Below the pieces are notes generated by a model that was given only the letters and a program-made list of their open reading frames with translations, made no database searches and had not been told where the DNA came from. A program made the translations under genes and the position numbers. A DNA stretch of 60,479 nucleotides from a virus: positions 1-60,479 of IMG/VR virus record IMGVR_UViG_3300036781_000392; one strand, written 5' to 3'. Positions 38,397-47,588 of this stretch are shown here, piece by piece. Every line of letters begins with the position of its first letter. The first letter of the stretch is position 1.

Positions 38397-40618
38397 CAGG
38401 TCCCCCGGTTGTCGAGTGCCACGTCGAGGACTGTGTTGTAGCCGTTGGCGACGTCGAGGCTGGTGTCCCAGGTGGACAGGAGGTCTTGGACGGTCCACCC
38501 GGCGGTGCCGCCGACGCCGCCGATGGGCGCGTCGACTTGTATGAGCGGCAGGGACCACTGGCGGCGGGGCTCGCTGCCGACTGGGGAGAAGCGGGGCTCG
38601 CTGGCCTCTCCGATGGAGTAGTAGGCGTCGTCGAGTCCGAGGCCTGGCATGAACTGCAGCAGGAGCGGGTCGCCGGAGTCGAGCGCGAAGTGCAGGGCTG
38701 TGCGTTCGGCGTCGGTCGTCGTCCAGACCAGTACGGTGCCGGTGAGGCCGCCGCGGACGTCGGAGAGGATCACGGAGTTGCGGCGGCCGCGGACGCGGTA
38801 CTCGGTCAGCTCGATGGGCCGTGTCCAGTCCGGCGCGACCGAGGCGCGCAGCAGGATGTTCCGTTCGGGTTGGAGCGGGTCTTTGATCCAGCAGTCCGAC
38901 GGGTCGGGCAGGGAGAGTCGGCCGGTGGGACTGTCTCGAAAGCCGTCAGACGATCCGTCGGCCCCGTAGAACTCGACGCGGTAGCTCACGACAGCGCCGA
39001 TAGGGGCTTCATAGTCTTCGACGATCATCTGATCGGTATCGATGACCTGCCCGTCGACCCACCCGGCCGGCCCGCGGACCAGGGTCTGTGTGCCGTTGAC
39101 AACGCGATACAGGCGGATCATGTCGCCGACTGGGAGGTCACGCAGAATGAGGGTGATCCGGCCGAGGGAGCTGTCGAAGTTGAGGGAGAAGCCCGAGGAG
39201 TGGGGGGCGAGTTCGGCTGCATCGACCTGGAGGACGGAGCTACTGGTGCCTGCGTTGGCCGTCACCTCGACGCGGGCTGTGGCGGCCCCTGTGGGTGCGG
39301 GCGCGTCGACGAGAAAGAACCACCAGTGGCCGTCGTTGGGGATTGGCGCCGGCGACAGGGTGGACGTGCCGAGCGACGTGCCACCGGTGTCGTACCAGTG
39401 GATCCCAACTCCGGCTGACCATGCGCCGCTGGTGACCTTGAAGTGGGTCTCAGCGCGCCAAGGTCCGGCGGAGATGGGGTATTGCGCGCTCGCCAGCACA
39501 TTGTTCGACGCCGAGGTGCTGGACACCGTAAGCGAGTAGGAGTCGTCGAATGCCTGCGCCCCCCACGGGGTCGAGCGGGTCAGCGTGGCAGAACCTGAGG
39601 TGCGTGTCCATGATCCGACGCCCTGTTCGAAGCTGGCGTCGGCGTAGGGGATGACGTTTCCCTCGGCCAGCACATTCGTCGCGTCTATGACGACGACGGT
39701 TTCGACGTGTATGACCTGACCGGACGTGGCGCTGGCCATGCCGACGGCGACCGCGCATGTTGCCGCACTCGCCGGTGCGGGCGCGGATACGCGCTGGCGC
39801 ATGTATCCCGTCGTCACGGGGGCGAGGGTGGCGCGGGTGGCGCTGAGCTGGGTGCCGGAGGCGTTGTAGAACCGCAGCTCGATCCATGTCTGAGCCGATA
39901 GGGTCGGCGGATTGAGGTAGCAGTCGGCTCGGTAGTCGACTCCCGGCGTGACGGACGGTCGGTCCACGCAGAGCGCCGACATGTTCCCGGAGCCCGATGC
40001 GGTCAGCGCCAGGACTTGCCCGCCGGCGGTGTAGAAGTCGATGGGCCACGAGAGGATCGGCACTGTCCGCGAAAGGGCGCAGTTCGCCTCAACGCCCCAT
40101 CCGGACGTGTCGATCTCGAAGGACTCTGTATCGAAGCCGAGCAGGTTGCCGGCAGTTCTGAGGGGCGTACCCAGGTACACGTTCTCGAATGAGTGCGTCC
40201 TCGCCGCGGCGGTCGGCGTGGCAGAGAGCACTACGCGCGCTGTCGCCGTGCCGGTCGGTGCGGGACCCGCGACGCTGACGCGGTGCCACGTCACGCTCGC
40301 CGCTGACGTTGTCAGCGACCACGTCGTCGACAGGACGGTGCCGCTGCTGTTCAGCCACTGAATCCCGATGCGTTCGGCCTGGGTCGTCGATGAGGCGTCC
40401 GCGAACGTCTCGTAGGTCTGGCCGACGATTACGGGGTAGCCGGTGGCGGTCCTCGCCTGCATCTCGCCGGAGGCCGCTGACGTGAGCAGCAGCGTGCCCG
40501 CTCCGGCGCGCCCGCCCGTGCCCAGCGTCTTCGTGCAGTTGAGGATCGTGGTCCATCCGGATGTGTCCGGGTCAACCGTCTCGGTGGTCGGCGACAGGAA
40601 GTTGCCCGGGATGGCCAT
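38396..40618 (-). CDS. Minor tail protein with carbohydrate-binding-like modules
   Basis: 740 aa. At least three N-terminal modules of about 150 residues open with the pattern asn-phe/ser...DTSGW or FEQGVGSW and end in APAPTGTATARV, the CBM4/9-like jelly-roll pattern. The C-terminal third is a distal-tail-like domain (RRNSVILSDVRGGLTGTVLV). It probably binds host surface glycans at the tail tip. Starts 1 bp before the tape-measure stop region. Confidence 0.75.
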   Translation of the reverse strand: MAIPGNFLSPTTETVDPDTSGWTTILNCTKTLGTGGRAGAGTLLLTSAASGEMQARTATGYPVIVGQTYETFADASSTTQAERIGIQWLNSSGTVLSTTWSLTTSAASVTWHRVSVAGPAPTGTATARVVLSATPTAAARTHSFENVYLGTPLRTAGNLLGFDTESFEIDTSGWGVEANCALSRTVPILSWPIDFYTAGGQVLALTASGSGNMSALCVDRPSVTPGVDYRADCYLNPPTLSAQTWIELRFYNASGTQLSATRATLAPVTTGYMRQRVSAPAPASAATCAVAVGMASATSGQVIHVETVVVIDATNVLAEGNVIPYADASFEQGVGSWTRTSGSATLTRSTPWGAQAFDDSYSLTVSSTSASNNVLASAQYPISAGPWRAETHFKVTSGAWSAGVGIHWYDTGGTSLGTSTLSPAPIPNDGHWWFFLVDAPAPTGAATARVEVTANAGTSSSVLQVDAAELAPHSSGFSLNFDSSLGRITLILRDLPVGDMIRLYRVVNGTQTLVRGPAGWVDGQVIDTDQMIVEDYEAPIGAVVSYRVEFYGADGSSDGFRDSPTGRLSLPDPSDCWIKDPLQPERNILLRASVAPDWTRPIELTEYRVRGRRNSVILSDVRGGLTGTVLVWTTTDAERTALHFALDSGDPLLLQFMPGLGLDDAYYSIGEASEPRFSPVGSEPRRQWSLPLIQVDAPIGGVGGTAGWTVQDLLSTWDTSLDVANGYNTVLDVALDNRGT

Positions 40619-43600
40619 CTACTCGTTCCTCCCTGCCGTGAGAGCTGTGCTGAGGTCGTCGAGGCCGCAGTCGACGCGCACGTCGATCAGGTCCTTGAGT
40701 GTCGGGTCATCGAAGTGGACGTGCACGGTGACCGGCTGCGTACTGCTGCTGCCGCCGCCGTTGCTGAGGACGTCGACGAGCCGCTCGAACGCGGCGGTCT
40801 GCCGCGGCGAGAGGACCCGCTCGGGTGCCGACGTGTTCTTCGGCATGAAGCCCTTGCCGCGCGCCAGGCCGCCCTCGTCGTACCAGTGCGGTGAGCGGGC
40901 GAGCCACTGCGCGTAGGCCGCGGCGGGTGAGCCGTACCGGTTGCGGATGTAGCCGAGGCCCCACTCGATCTGGGTTGCCGGGTTGGTCCGCCAGTCGGCG
41001 CCCGCGGACGCCATCTTCGAGCCGGGCAGCGACTGGGGGATGCCCGTCGCCCCGGAGGCGGCGTTGTAGGCGTTCTGGTTCCAGCCTGACTCGCCGTTCC
41101 ACAGCGCCTTGAGGGCAGGCCACTGGTCATCGCTCCAGCCGATGGCCTCCATCATGGTCTTGCCGATCTTCTGGTTGGACCCTGAGGTGCCGCTGCCTCC
41201 GCCTATCCCGAGGAAGCCGAGCAGGTCACCGCCGAGGCCACCAAGCGCCTTGAGCGCCTTGCCCGGTAGGGCCTCGATGTGGACGAGGCCCTTCTTGACG
41301 AGGGATCCGAGGGCCTTCGGCAGGGACCCGAAGACACGCTTGGCGATCTGCGTGCCGCCGGTCTGCGCCATGCCCTTGAGGAGGCCGCCCGTCAGGTGGC
41401 CGCCGAGCGAGGCGAAGACGGTCGACGGCGAATGGATGCCGAAGTACTTCTTCACCGCGTTGACGACGGGGTCGACGATGTGCGACTTCACCCAGGTCCC
41501 GATGCCTTTGATGGCGCCGCTGATGCCGGACTTGAGGCCGGAGATCAGCTGCGAACCGCGGCTGGTCAGCCACGTCTTCGCGGCGGAGAACCGGGAGGTG
41601 AGGGGCTGAGCGACGTGGCTGAACGCCCACGAGCCGATGGCCTTCGCCCCGGCCAGCACCCCGTTCTTCAGACCCGACACGAGCTGCGAGCCGCGCGAGA
41701 GGAGCCACGACTTCGCTGCCGAGAAGCGCGACGTGAGCGGCTGGGCAACGTGCGTAAATGCCCATGTCGCGATCGACTTGGCTCCGGCCAGCACGCCGTT
41801 CTTCAGGCCGGTGACGACGCTGCGGCCCTTCGAGACCAGCCACGATCCTGCGCCGGCCATGCGGGTCAGGATCGGCGACACGAGGTGGCTGTACACCCAT
41901 GAGCCGATCTTCAAGGCGGCGTTGAGGATTCCCGACTTGAGACCGGAGACAATGTTCCCCCCGATGCCGGAGAAAACCTTCGACGGTGAGTGGATGCCAA
42001 GCGCGTCCTTCACGCCGTTGACCACCGGGTCGACGATGTTGGTCTTCACCCAGTCGTATGCCGTGCTGATCTTCGCGACGATGCCGTTGTACAGGCCTTC
42101 GATCAGGTTGATCCCGGTCTTGTAGAACGTGAACCGGCCCCACACTTTCAGCAGGCCGCGGGTGAATTTGCTGCCCAGGCCCGGAACATGATCGGTGATC
42201 CACTTGCCGACGTCCCCGAGTAGGTCGCTGAACTTCTTCTTCAGCAACCGGCCGAGGTCCTCGATGCGGACAGGTAGCAGGGTCAGTTGGTCGGAGATCC
42301 AGCCTGCGATCTTCGGGAACTGCCGAGTCAGGGCGTCCTTGATGCTCTTGAACCAGTCGCCCACGTGCTTCGCGGCGTCGGAGAAGAGCTTCCCGATCCC
42401 CTTGGCCAGGTCACCCGCTTTGCCCCACGGGATCTTGCTGAGGAGCTTTCCCAAAAGCTCGCCGACTTTGCCCCATGGGACCTTGCTCAGGAGCTTCCCG
42501 ACTACGTCTCCCACCTTGCCGATGGGGATGACGGAGATGACAGCGATGATCGTGTCGAGCCAGTGCTTCTTCCAGAAGTCCACACTGAACAGCGGGTCGA
42601 AGAGCGACGTGATGATGCCGATCGCCAAGGGGATCGCGGTCTTGCCGAGCACCTTGCCGACGTTGGTCCAGTCGATCTTCTCGAAGATGCTCGCGATCTT
42701 CTTCGACAGGTCGGAGGCGTGCGAGACCACCCAGTCGATCGCACTCCCGAGGCCCTTGCCGAGGATGGAGCCGACCTTGCCCCAGTCGATCGACGAGATC
42801 GCAGAGTTCAGGGTCTTCGCGAGCTGCTGGCCCTGCTTCTGCGCTGCTGAGACAACCGGCTTCGGGGCGGTCTTCGGTGTGACCAGGGGTGCCGACAGTC
42901 CCGAGCCGCCATGCGGCAGCGTAGGAAGCGGCGTGGCCTTGACGAGGGGCGCAACGGAGCCGACACCGGCGTGAGGCTTGCTCAGGCTCTTCTGCTGCTT
43001 GTTCTGGAGCGCGGGGCCGACAGGGAGGTTCGAGGGGGCTGTCTTGCCGGTTCCTGCGTGCGGCGAGTCCGTGGGTTGCGGCTTGTACGGCGCTGGCGGC
43101 TTCGGGGCCTTCGCTTTGCTGGTCAATCCGAGCGCGCCGGTGATGGACTTCTTCGCCGACGAGAGGGCGTCTTTGGCCCCGACCTGCTTGAGGAAACCCT
43201 TGATGACGCCCGTCGCCGTCGTGACGTCCTTCTTGATCTGGTCGACGGGGACCAGCTTGCGGATCGCGGCGCCGACCTTCTCCGCAGCTGGCAGGGCTGT
43301 CTGGGACAGGTACTTCACAAACTTCGTGATCGGCGGCAGCAGCTTGATGCCGAGCTGGATCGTCAGCGTATCGAGACTGCTCGACAGGATCTTCCACTGC
43401 GCCTCGGCGGTTTGGCGCTGCGTCTTGACGGCCGCCCCGTACTTGCCCGTGGACTTGTTGACCTGCTCCTGCTTCTGCTTCAGGACGTCCAAGTTGTTGA
43501 CCATGGACAGGATCGCGGACGACGACTTGCCGCCGCCGAACGCGTGGCTCAGGATCTGCGACTGCTGCGAGGCACTGAGGCCGGACGCGTCCAGGTGGTT

Positions 43601-44410
43601 CTTCAGGAGCTGGATCGCCCCGATGATGCCGTCCTTGCCGCGCATCGCGTTCGCGAGCTCCAGACCGGTCAAGCCGATCTTCTTGAGCTGCTTCTCCGCT
43701 GCGCCTGAGGGTGCACCCAGCAGCGAGATGGACATACGCAGACGGGTCGCCGCGCTGTTCGCGGGAACGCCCTCATCGGTGAAGAGGGCGAGAGCGGCCC
43801 CGACTTGTCCCATGGTCAAACCGAAGGTCTTGGCCGTCGGCAGGATCCCGGAGCTCAAGGCGTCCGTGAAGTCCGTCATCGTCATGTTGCCCGCGCCGAT
43901 GATGGCGTTGACGGTGGCCGCGGCCTGCCCGAAGTTCGTGGCGCCCTTGATTCCCGTCCGCCACGCGCCAGCCAGCGCGTTGGTGGTGTCTTCGAGGTCC
44001 GCGCCACCCACCGCGGCCAGGTCGCTCGCCGTCTTCAGCGCCTTCATGGCGCTGACGTTGTCCATGCCGACGCTCTTGAGGTGGTACAGCGCCTCGGACA
44101 GCGCCTGCGGGCCCTGCTGGGTCGACGGAGCCAGCTTCAGTACCTGCTTGGTTAGAGTGGCGACGTCCTTCGCGCTGGCACCGGCCTGCGTCTGGATCTT
44201 CGTCATCGACGACTGGAACTCGGTCGCCTTCTCCGCCGCCTCGGCGGCCCCGGCGCCGAGTGCGACCAGGGCAATGCCTGCCGCCGCCGCACCCTTCGCG
44301 AGGATGCCGAAGCCCTTGTTCATCTTGTCCGCGCTACGGCCGACCTTGTCGAAAGTCTTCGACGCGCTATCGCGTGCGATCAGGTCGTAGAGGACCGCCG
44401 TACTCACCAC
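40619..44410 (-). CDS. Tape measure protein with transglycosylase-like domain
   Basis: 1263 aa. N-terminal tape-measure core (AEKATEFQSSMTKIQTQAGA), hydrophobic centre, several repeats (SWLLSRGSQLVSGLKNGVLA) and a C-terminal lytic transglycosylase-like segment (LKALWNGESGW, then GATGIPQSLPGSKMASAG). Sets tail length and may cut peptidoglycan on DNA entry. 1263 aa would give a tail of roughly 190 nm at about 0.15 nm per residue, an inference from the usual scaling. Confidence 0.95.
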   Translation of the reverse strand: MVSTAVLYDLIARDSASKTFDKVGRSADKMNKGFGILAKGAAAAGIALVALGAGAAEAAEKATEFQSSMTKIQTQAGASAKDVATLTKQVLKLAPSTQQGPQALSEALYHLKSVGMDNVSAMKALKTASDLAAVGGADLEDTTNALAGAWRTGIKGATNFGQAAATVNAIIGAGNMTMTDFTDALSSGILPTAKTFGLTMGQVGAALALFTDEGVPANSAATRLRMSISLLGAPSGAAEKQLKKIGLTGLELANAMRGKDGIIGAIQLLKNHLDASGLSASQQSQILSHAFGGGKSSSAILSMVNNLDVLKQKQEQVNKSTGKYGAAVKTQRQTAEAQWKILSSSLDTLTIQLGIKLLPPITKFVKYLSQTALPAAEKVGAAIRKLVPVDQIKKDVTTATGVIKGFLKQVGAKDALSSAKKSITGALGLTSKAKAPKPPAPYKPQPTDSPHAGTGKTAPSNLPVGPALQNKQQKSLSKPHAGVGSVAPLVKATPLPTLPHGGSGLSAPLVTPKTAPKPVVSAAQKQGQQLAKTLNSAISSIDWGKVGSILGKGLGSAIDWVVSHASDLSKKIASIFEKIDWTNVGKVLGKTAIPLAIGIITSLFDPLFSVDFWKKHWLDTIIAVISVIPIGKVGDVVGKLLSKVPWGKVGELLGKLLSKIPWGKAGDLAKGIGKLFSDAAKHVGDWFKSIKDALTRQFPKIAGWISDQLTLLPVRIEDLGRLLKKKFSDLLGDVGKWITDHVPGLGSKFTRGLLKVWGRFTFYKTGINLIEGLYNGIVAKISTAYDWVKTNIVDPVVNGVKDALGIHSPSKVFSGIGGNIVSGLKSGILNAALKIGSWVYSHLVSPILTRMAGAGSWLVSKGRSVVTGLKNGVLAGAKSIATWAFTHVAQPLTSRFSAAKSWLLSRGSQLVSGLKNGVLAGAKAIGSWAFSHVAQPLTSRFSAAKTWLTSRGSQLISGLKSGISGAIKGIGTWVKSHIVDPVVNAVKKYFGIHSPSTVFASLGGHLTGGLLKGMAQTGGTQIAKRVFGSLPKALGSLVKKGLVHIEALPGKALKALGGLGGDLLGFLGIGGGSGTSGSNQKIGKTMMEAIGWSDDQWPALKALWNGESGWNQNAYNAASGATGIPQSLPGSKMASAGADWRTNPATQIEWGLGYIRNRYGSPAAAYAQWLARSPHWYDEGGLARGKGFMPKNTSAPERVLSPRQTAAFERLVDVLSNGGGSSSTQPVTVHVHFDDPTLKDLIDVRVDCGLDDLSTALTAGRNE

Positions 44411-44434
44411 GAGAGGACCCCCTCCCGTGTCTGC

Positions 44435-44991
44435 TCAGAGGTTGGTCATCGGGCGGTTCGGATGATCGGCCTGCTCGATCGCCTCAGCCTCAGCGCGTTC
44501 CTGCTCTTCATGTTCGAGCTGATAGAAGAGCTGCCACTCGAGCAATTCGCGCGCCGAGATGCTGCTCAGTAGCTCTGCACGGGTCCGTCCGAGGGCGCGG
44601 GCGAGGATGAACTGGAACTGCCGGTCGTCCCGGCTTCGAAGTTTCCCTCCATCTCCGCCTGCTCTTCCTCCGTGAGGCCCGAGAGCCGGGCGGCCACGTC
44701 CCACAGCCGGTCGAGCACCTTGGAGTTCTTCCGCCCCAGGGCCTCGACGTCCTTGTCGGTGAAGAGTCGGACGCCGTGCTCGTCGACCAGCGCCAGGGCG
44801 ACCAGCTTGGCGTGCGCGTTGGGCTGCATCACCACCTGGTTGCCGACCTGCTTCCGCAGGGAGTTGTTGTAGCTATCCAGCTCGCGGCCGGTGAGGGACC
44901 GGACGCTGACCTTGCCACCCCACTCGGGTACGTCGACCGTCTCGGTCTGGGAGTCGACGGCGCCGAGGATGGCATCGCGGGACAGGGACAT
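44435..44991 (-). CDS. Tail assembly chaperone GT (-1 frameshift product)
   Basis: Reading starts at 44991 and shifts -1 on GGGAAAC (minus strand, 44641-44647), then continues GKLRSRDDRQFQFILARALG to the stop at 44435. The extension ends in an acidic helix (YQLEHEEQERAEAEAIEQAD). It matches the gpG/gpGT arrangement of siphophages, where GT recruits the tape measure protein. About 185 aa in all. Confidence 0.8.
44566..44991 (-). CDS. Tail assembly chaperone G
   Basis: 141 aa in the zero frame, ending in a Ser-rich tail after the slip site. WGGKVSVRSLTGRELDSYNN near the start is typical. Sits directly between tail tube/completion genes and the tape measure, the conserved place for this chaperone. 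Helps tail tube assembly but is not in the virion. Confidence 0.85.
   Translation of the reverse strand: MSLSRDAILGAVDSQTETVDVPEWGGKVSVRSLTGRELDSYNNSLRKQVGNQVVMQPNAHAKLVALALVDEHGVRLFTDKDVEALGRKNSKVLDRLWDVAARLSGLTEEEQAEMEGNFEAGTTGSSSSSSPAPSDGPVQSY
44641..44647 (-). other. GGGAAAC programmed -1 frameshift site
   Basis: Canonical X XXY YYZ heptamer, in phase with the zero frame as G-GGA-AAC. The -1 frame is open on both sides and encodes the GT extension. Confidence 0.85.
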
Positions 44992-44998
44992 GGTTCTC

Positions 44999-45493
44999 CT
45001 AGGTGATCTTCTTGCTGACGTCGGCGACGACCCGGTTGACCGCCTTGCGCGCGAGCGGGCCGGCCTTGGGCCTCAGGGCTTTGTAGAAGTACGGGCTCGG
45101 GCCCTGGGACACCCACGCATTCGTGTTCCCGTACACCGGGTGCCGCCAGGGCTTCTTCGTGCCCTCCATGAACGCGGGCAGCGAGCCTTGCTTGGTGGCC
45201 ATCTTCCGGCCGTCGACACGAATGCGGACACCGGCCTCTTTGCCGGACACCCGCACCTCCGCCTTTACGGCCTTCGACAGGCGACCGCGCAGGCCGGCCG
45301 CGGAATACGCCCGGGACGACGGGATCGCGCGGATCGCCTTGCGGGTGATCGGCACGAGCGGTTTCGCTGCGGCCCGTAGTTCCTTGCTGAACTGCTTCTT
45401 GAGCGTCTTGTCGTCCACGGCCCGCAGCTCTTTGGAGATGCGCCGCAGGTCGTCCCCGCCGCGCATCGTGACGTTGGAGCGCCGGCTCGGCAT
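44999..45493 (-). CDS. HK97 gp10-like tail completion / minor head protein
   Basis: 164 aa, strongly basic. MRGGDDLRRISKELRAV, then GSLPAFMEGTKKPWRHP and PSPYFYKALRPKAGP are the family's pattern. Joins head and tail. Coupled to the tail tube gene by TGATG. Confidence 0.7.
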   Translation of the reverse strand: MPSRRSNVTMRGGDDLRRISKELRAVDDKTLKKQFSKELRAAAKPLVPITRKAIRAIPSSRAYSAAGLRGRLSKAVKAEVRVSGKEAGVRIRVDGRKMATKQGSLPAFMEGTKKPWRHPVYGNTNAWVSQGPSPYFYKALRPKAGPLARKAVNRVVADVSKKIT

Positions 45494-45981
45494 CAGGCCG
45501 CAGCGGGGATCGCGACGTCCTCGCTCGGCTCGCGGGTGACGACGCAGGTCACCATGATGAGCGCCGGGTCCGACATGGACCGCTGCTTCGAGCACGCCGA
45601 GACGAGGATCGGGAAAACGTCCATCGTGTTGCTCGGGTCGTCGCCCCCGTCCATCCAGACGATGAAGCCGCGGGTGTTCCGAGACAGCAGCGAACGGACG
45701 TCCTGGCCGTCCTCGGAGGAGTACATGGTGAGGCTGGAGTCGTCGGCGGACGTGGTCGTCGGCAGCTTGCCGACGAACGTCGAGACGAGGTCGGGGGTGT
45801 CGGCGGTGTCGGAGGTGACCGTCCAGCCGTCGAGGGCGTTGAGCTCTCCCGACAGGTCGGTGCCCGCGTCGAGCTCCGAGCGGGTCGGCGACGCAGGGTT
45901 GGAGATCGTCGGCACGTACAGGACCTTGCTGATCCCGGGTGCGAAGTACCGGGTTGCCTGGGTGATCGGGGTCGCTGACAT
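45493..45981 (-). CDS. Major tail (tube) protein
   Basis: 162 aa. GELNALDGWTVTSDTADTPD and SRNTRGFIVWMDGGD match Streptomyces phage tail tube proteins. Position between completion protein and head-side genes supports it. Forms the tail tube. Confidence 0.75.
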   Translation of the reverse strand: MSATPITQATRYFAPGISKVLYVPTISNPASPTRSELDAGTDLSGELNALDGWTVTSDTADTPDLVSTFVGKLPTTTSADDSSLTMYSSEDGQDVRSLLSRNTRGFIVWMDGGDDPSNTMDVFPILVSACSKQRSMSDPALIMVTCVVTREPSEDVAIPAAA

Positions 45982-46199
45982 CAGTCTTCCTCCTTGTGCG
46001 CACGGCGGCGCTTCGGCGCGACCGGCTCCGATGAATCCCCGCCGTCAGCGGGCTGGTGGTGCACGGCCTGCGGTTTGGTCGCGGGCACGTCGACGACGAC
46101 TTCCCAGCCAGCGGCCTGATGGTGCGGGACGGACCGCTGGGTGACGGTAATGGTCTGCGTCGGCGGCAGCGTCGGGTGCCGCATCGTCACGGCGGTCAT
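45981..46199 (-). CDS. Small structural-region protein
   Basis: 72 aa. Beta-like start (TQTITVTQRSVPHH) and basic tail (PKRRRAHKEED). Overlaps both neighbours. Possibly a connector accessory. Confidence 0.5.
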   Translation of the reverse strand: MTAVTMRHPTLPPTQTITVTQRSVPHHQAAGWEVVVDVPATKPQAVHHQPADGGDSSEPVAPKRRRAHKEED

Positions 46200-46531
46200 C
46201 ACAGGCCCACCCGGATCGCGGCGACCGTCATGGACGTCACCGCGTCGTAGGAGAGGGCCGCACGGCCCGTGGAAGGGTCGCGGTACAGATCTGTGACGGG
46301 GATCGCCGCGGTGCCGCCGTGGGCGACTGTCACCGACCGGTCGGCGACGGCCAGCCCAGCCACAGTCTGTGGCGTCGCCAGAGTCACCGTGTGATCGCTG
46401 CTGTCGCCGTTCGCGACCAGCAGCAGCACGCCGCCGCCAGTCGCGCACGTATCGCCAGCCGCTGCGGGGGTGAGCAGGTTGTCGTAGCGCAGCCCCGTCA
46501 CCGGGACCACATGAATGGGGAGAGCAGCCAT
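46199..46531 (-). CDS. Small beta-rich structural-region protein
   Basis: 110 aa. GVLLLVANGDSSDHTVTLAT and SVTVAHGGTAAIPVTDLY suggest a beta-sandwich domain, perhaps a head or tail decoration. TGATG with the next gene. Position-based. Confidence 0.55.
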   Translation of the reverse strand: MAALPIHVVPVTGLRYDNLLTPAAAGDTCATGGGVLLLVANGDSSDHTVTLATPQTVAGLAVADRSVTVAHGGTAAIPVTDLYRDPSTGRAALSYDAVTSMTVAAIRVGL

Positions 46532-46553
46532 CAGGGCAGTCCTCTCGAATCGG

Positions 46554-46582
46554 TTGACCGCCCGTCAGCCCACTGGGACGAT
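46554..46582 (+). promoter_or_regulatory. Candidate promoter of the moron gene
   Basis: TTGACC (46554-46559), 17-bp spacer and GACGAT (46577-46582), 37 bp before the plus-strand ATG. The -35 is a full match and the -10 is weak. It lies antisense within the late operon. Confidence 0.5.
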
Positions 46583-46619
46583 CCGGACCATCAGGACATG
46601 AAGAACGCAGGGGGGAACC

Positions 46620-47129
46620 ATGAAGACCGCGATCACGGCAGTCACAGCAGGAGTTGTCGGAATCGTCATCGGGGCAGGCGGATGGGCGCTGCTCGGCCCG
46701 GACGACAGCCCCAAGGCGGACACGGCGGGACACAGCAGCGCGACGACCGCGAGACCCGCCGCAGGGCCGAAGAAGCAGCACTACACCAGCGCCCAGGCCA
46801 TCGCCGACAAGATGACCGCCGCAGGACTCGTCGTGACGATGGTCCACGAGGACACCAGCGACAACTACATCAGCGACACCGGCGGGAAGTCTTACGACCT
46901 CGGCATCAGCGAGAAGACCGGCCAGCAGATCGGCGACAGCGGCATCAACATCTTCCCCAACGACAAGGCCCTCACGGCTTGGGCAGGGATCTCGCAGAGC
47001 ATGGGCGGAATCGCCGTCACCGGCGACACGTGGGCCGTCAGTCTCCCCTCCAGCAGCGAGGACCGGGCCATCACCAACCGCATGGCCCCGAAGATCGCGA
47101 AAGCGCTCGGTGGGACCATCACGCGGTAG
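46620..47129 (+). CDS. Membrane-anchored moron protein
   Basis: 169 aa with GGGGGGAACC before the ATG. N-terminal membrane segment (residues 4-27, no lipobox Cys), a Ser/Thr/Ala/Pro linker, then a soluble domain (YTSAQAIADKMTAAGLVVTM, DTWAVSLPSSSEDRAI) typical of secreted Streptomyces proteins. The only plus-strand gene in the 27-kb minus-strand late region, with its own promoter. This is the usual form of a lysogenic-conversion or superinfection-exclusion gene. Role inferred. Confidence 0.8.
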   Translation: MKTAITAVTAGVVGIVIGAGGWALLGPDDSPKADTAGHSSATTARPAAGPKKQHYTSAQAIADKMTAAGLVVTMVHEDTSDNYISDTGGKSYDLGISEKTGQQIGDSGINIFPNDKALTAWAGISQSMGGIAVTGDTWAVSLPSSSEDRAITNRMAPKIAKALGGTITR

Positions 47130-47588
47130 TCAGCGGCCGGTGTAGCCGTCCGTCGTCACCTCGAAGACGACGATCGCCTGCATACCGTTCTTCGTCTGGT
47201 TCCAGGTCATCTGGTGCGAGCCGACGCTTGCGCGCATCACGCCACCGAGCGTGCGGTCCAGCGCGATGACATCGCCCGCGGCGCCCATCAGCTCGTAGAC
47301 GTCGCGACGGGCCGCCGAAGCGTCGGTGTCGCCCCGAAGGACAGCTGCCGCGCACCGGACCGTGATCTGCTCGCGGTCCGGTGTCCGCGCCAGGCCCTCC
47401 TGCTGGAGGGTGCCTTCCACGGACGTCTCGTCGTCGCCACCCGTCCACCCCACACACAGCAGGCGTTGCGTGGGCGACTGGTCCACGAACGGGCCATCCT
47501 GGACGACGGTGCCCTCCAGAGACGGCGCCTGTCGCCAGGCCGACACGAGGGCGTCCATCAGATCCGGTGTCTTTGACCGCCACGCCAT
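47130..47588 (-). CDS. Head-tail connector protein
   Basis: 152 aa. TPDLMDALVSAWRQAPSLEG and ERs typical of gpFII-like/neck proteins (QMTWNQTKNGMQAIVVFEV near the end). TGATG with the gene upstream. It abuts the moron gene, whose stop is 1 bp away. Confidence 0.65.
   Translation of the reverse strand: MAWRSKTPDLMDALVSAWRQAPSLEGTVVQDGPFVDQSPTQRLLCVGWTGGDDETSVEGTLQQEGLARTPDREQITVRCAAAVLRGDTDASAARRDVYELMGAAGDVIALDRTLGGVMRASVGSHQMTWNQTKNGMQAIVVFEVTTDGYTGR

Noticed and set aside
44435-44704. Independent gene overlapping the tail chaperone
   Set aside because: No start or ribosome site. The in-phase GGGAAAC heptamer explains it as a -1 frameshift extension.
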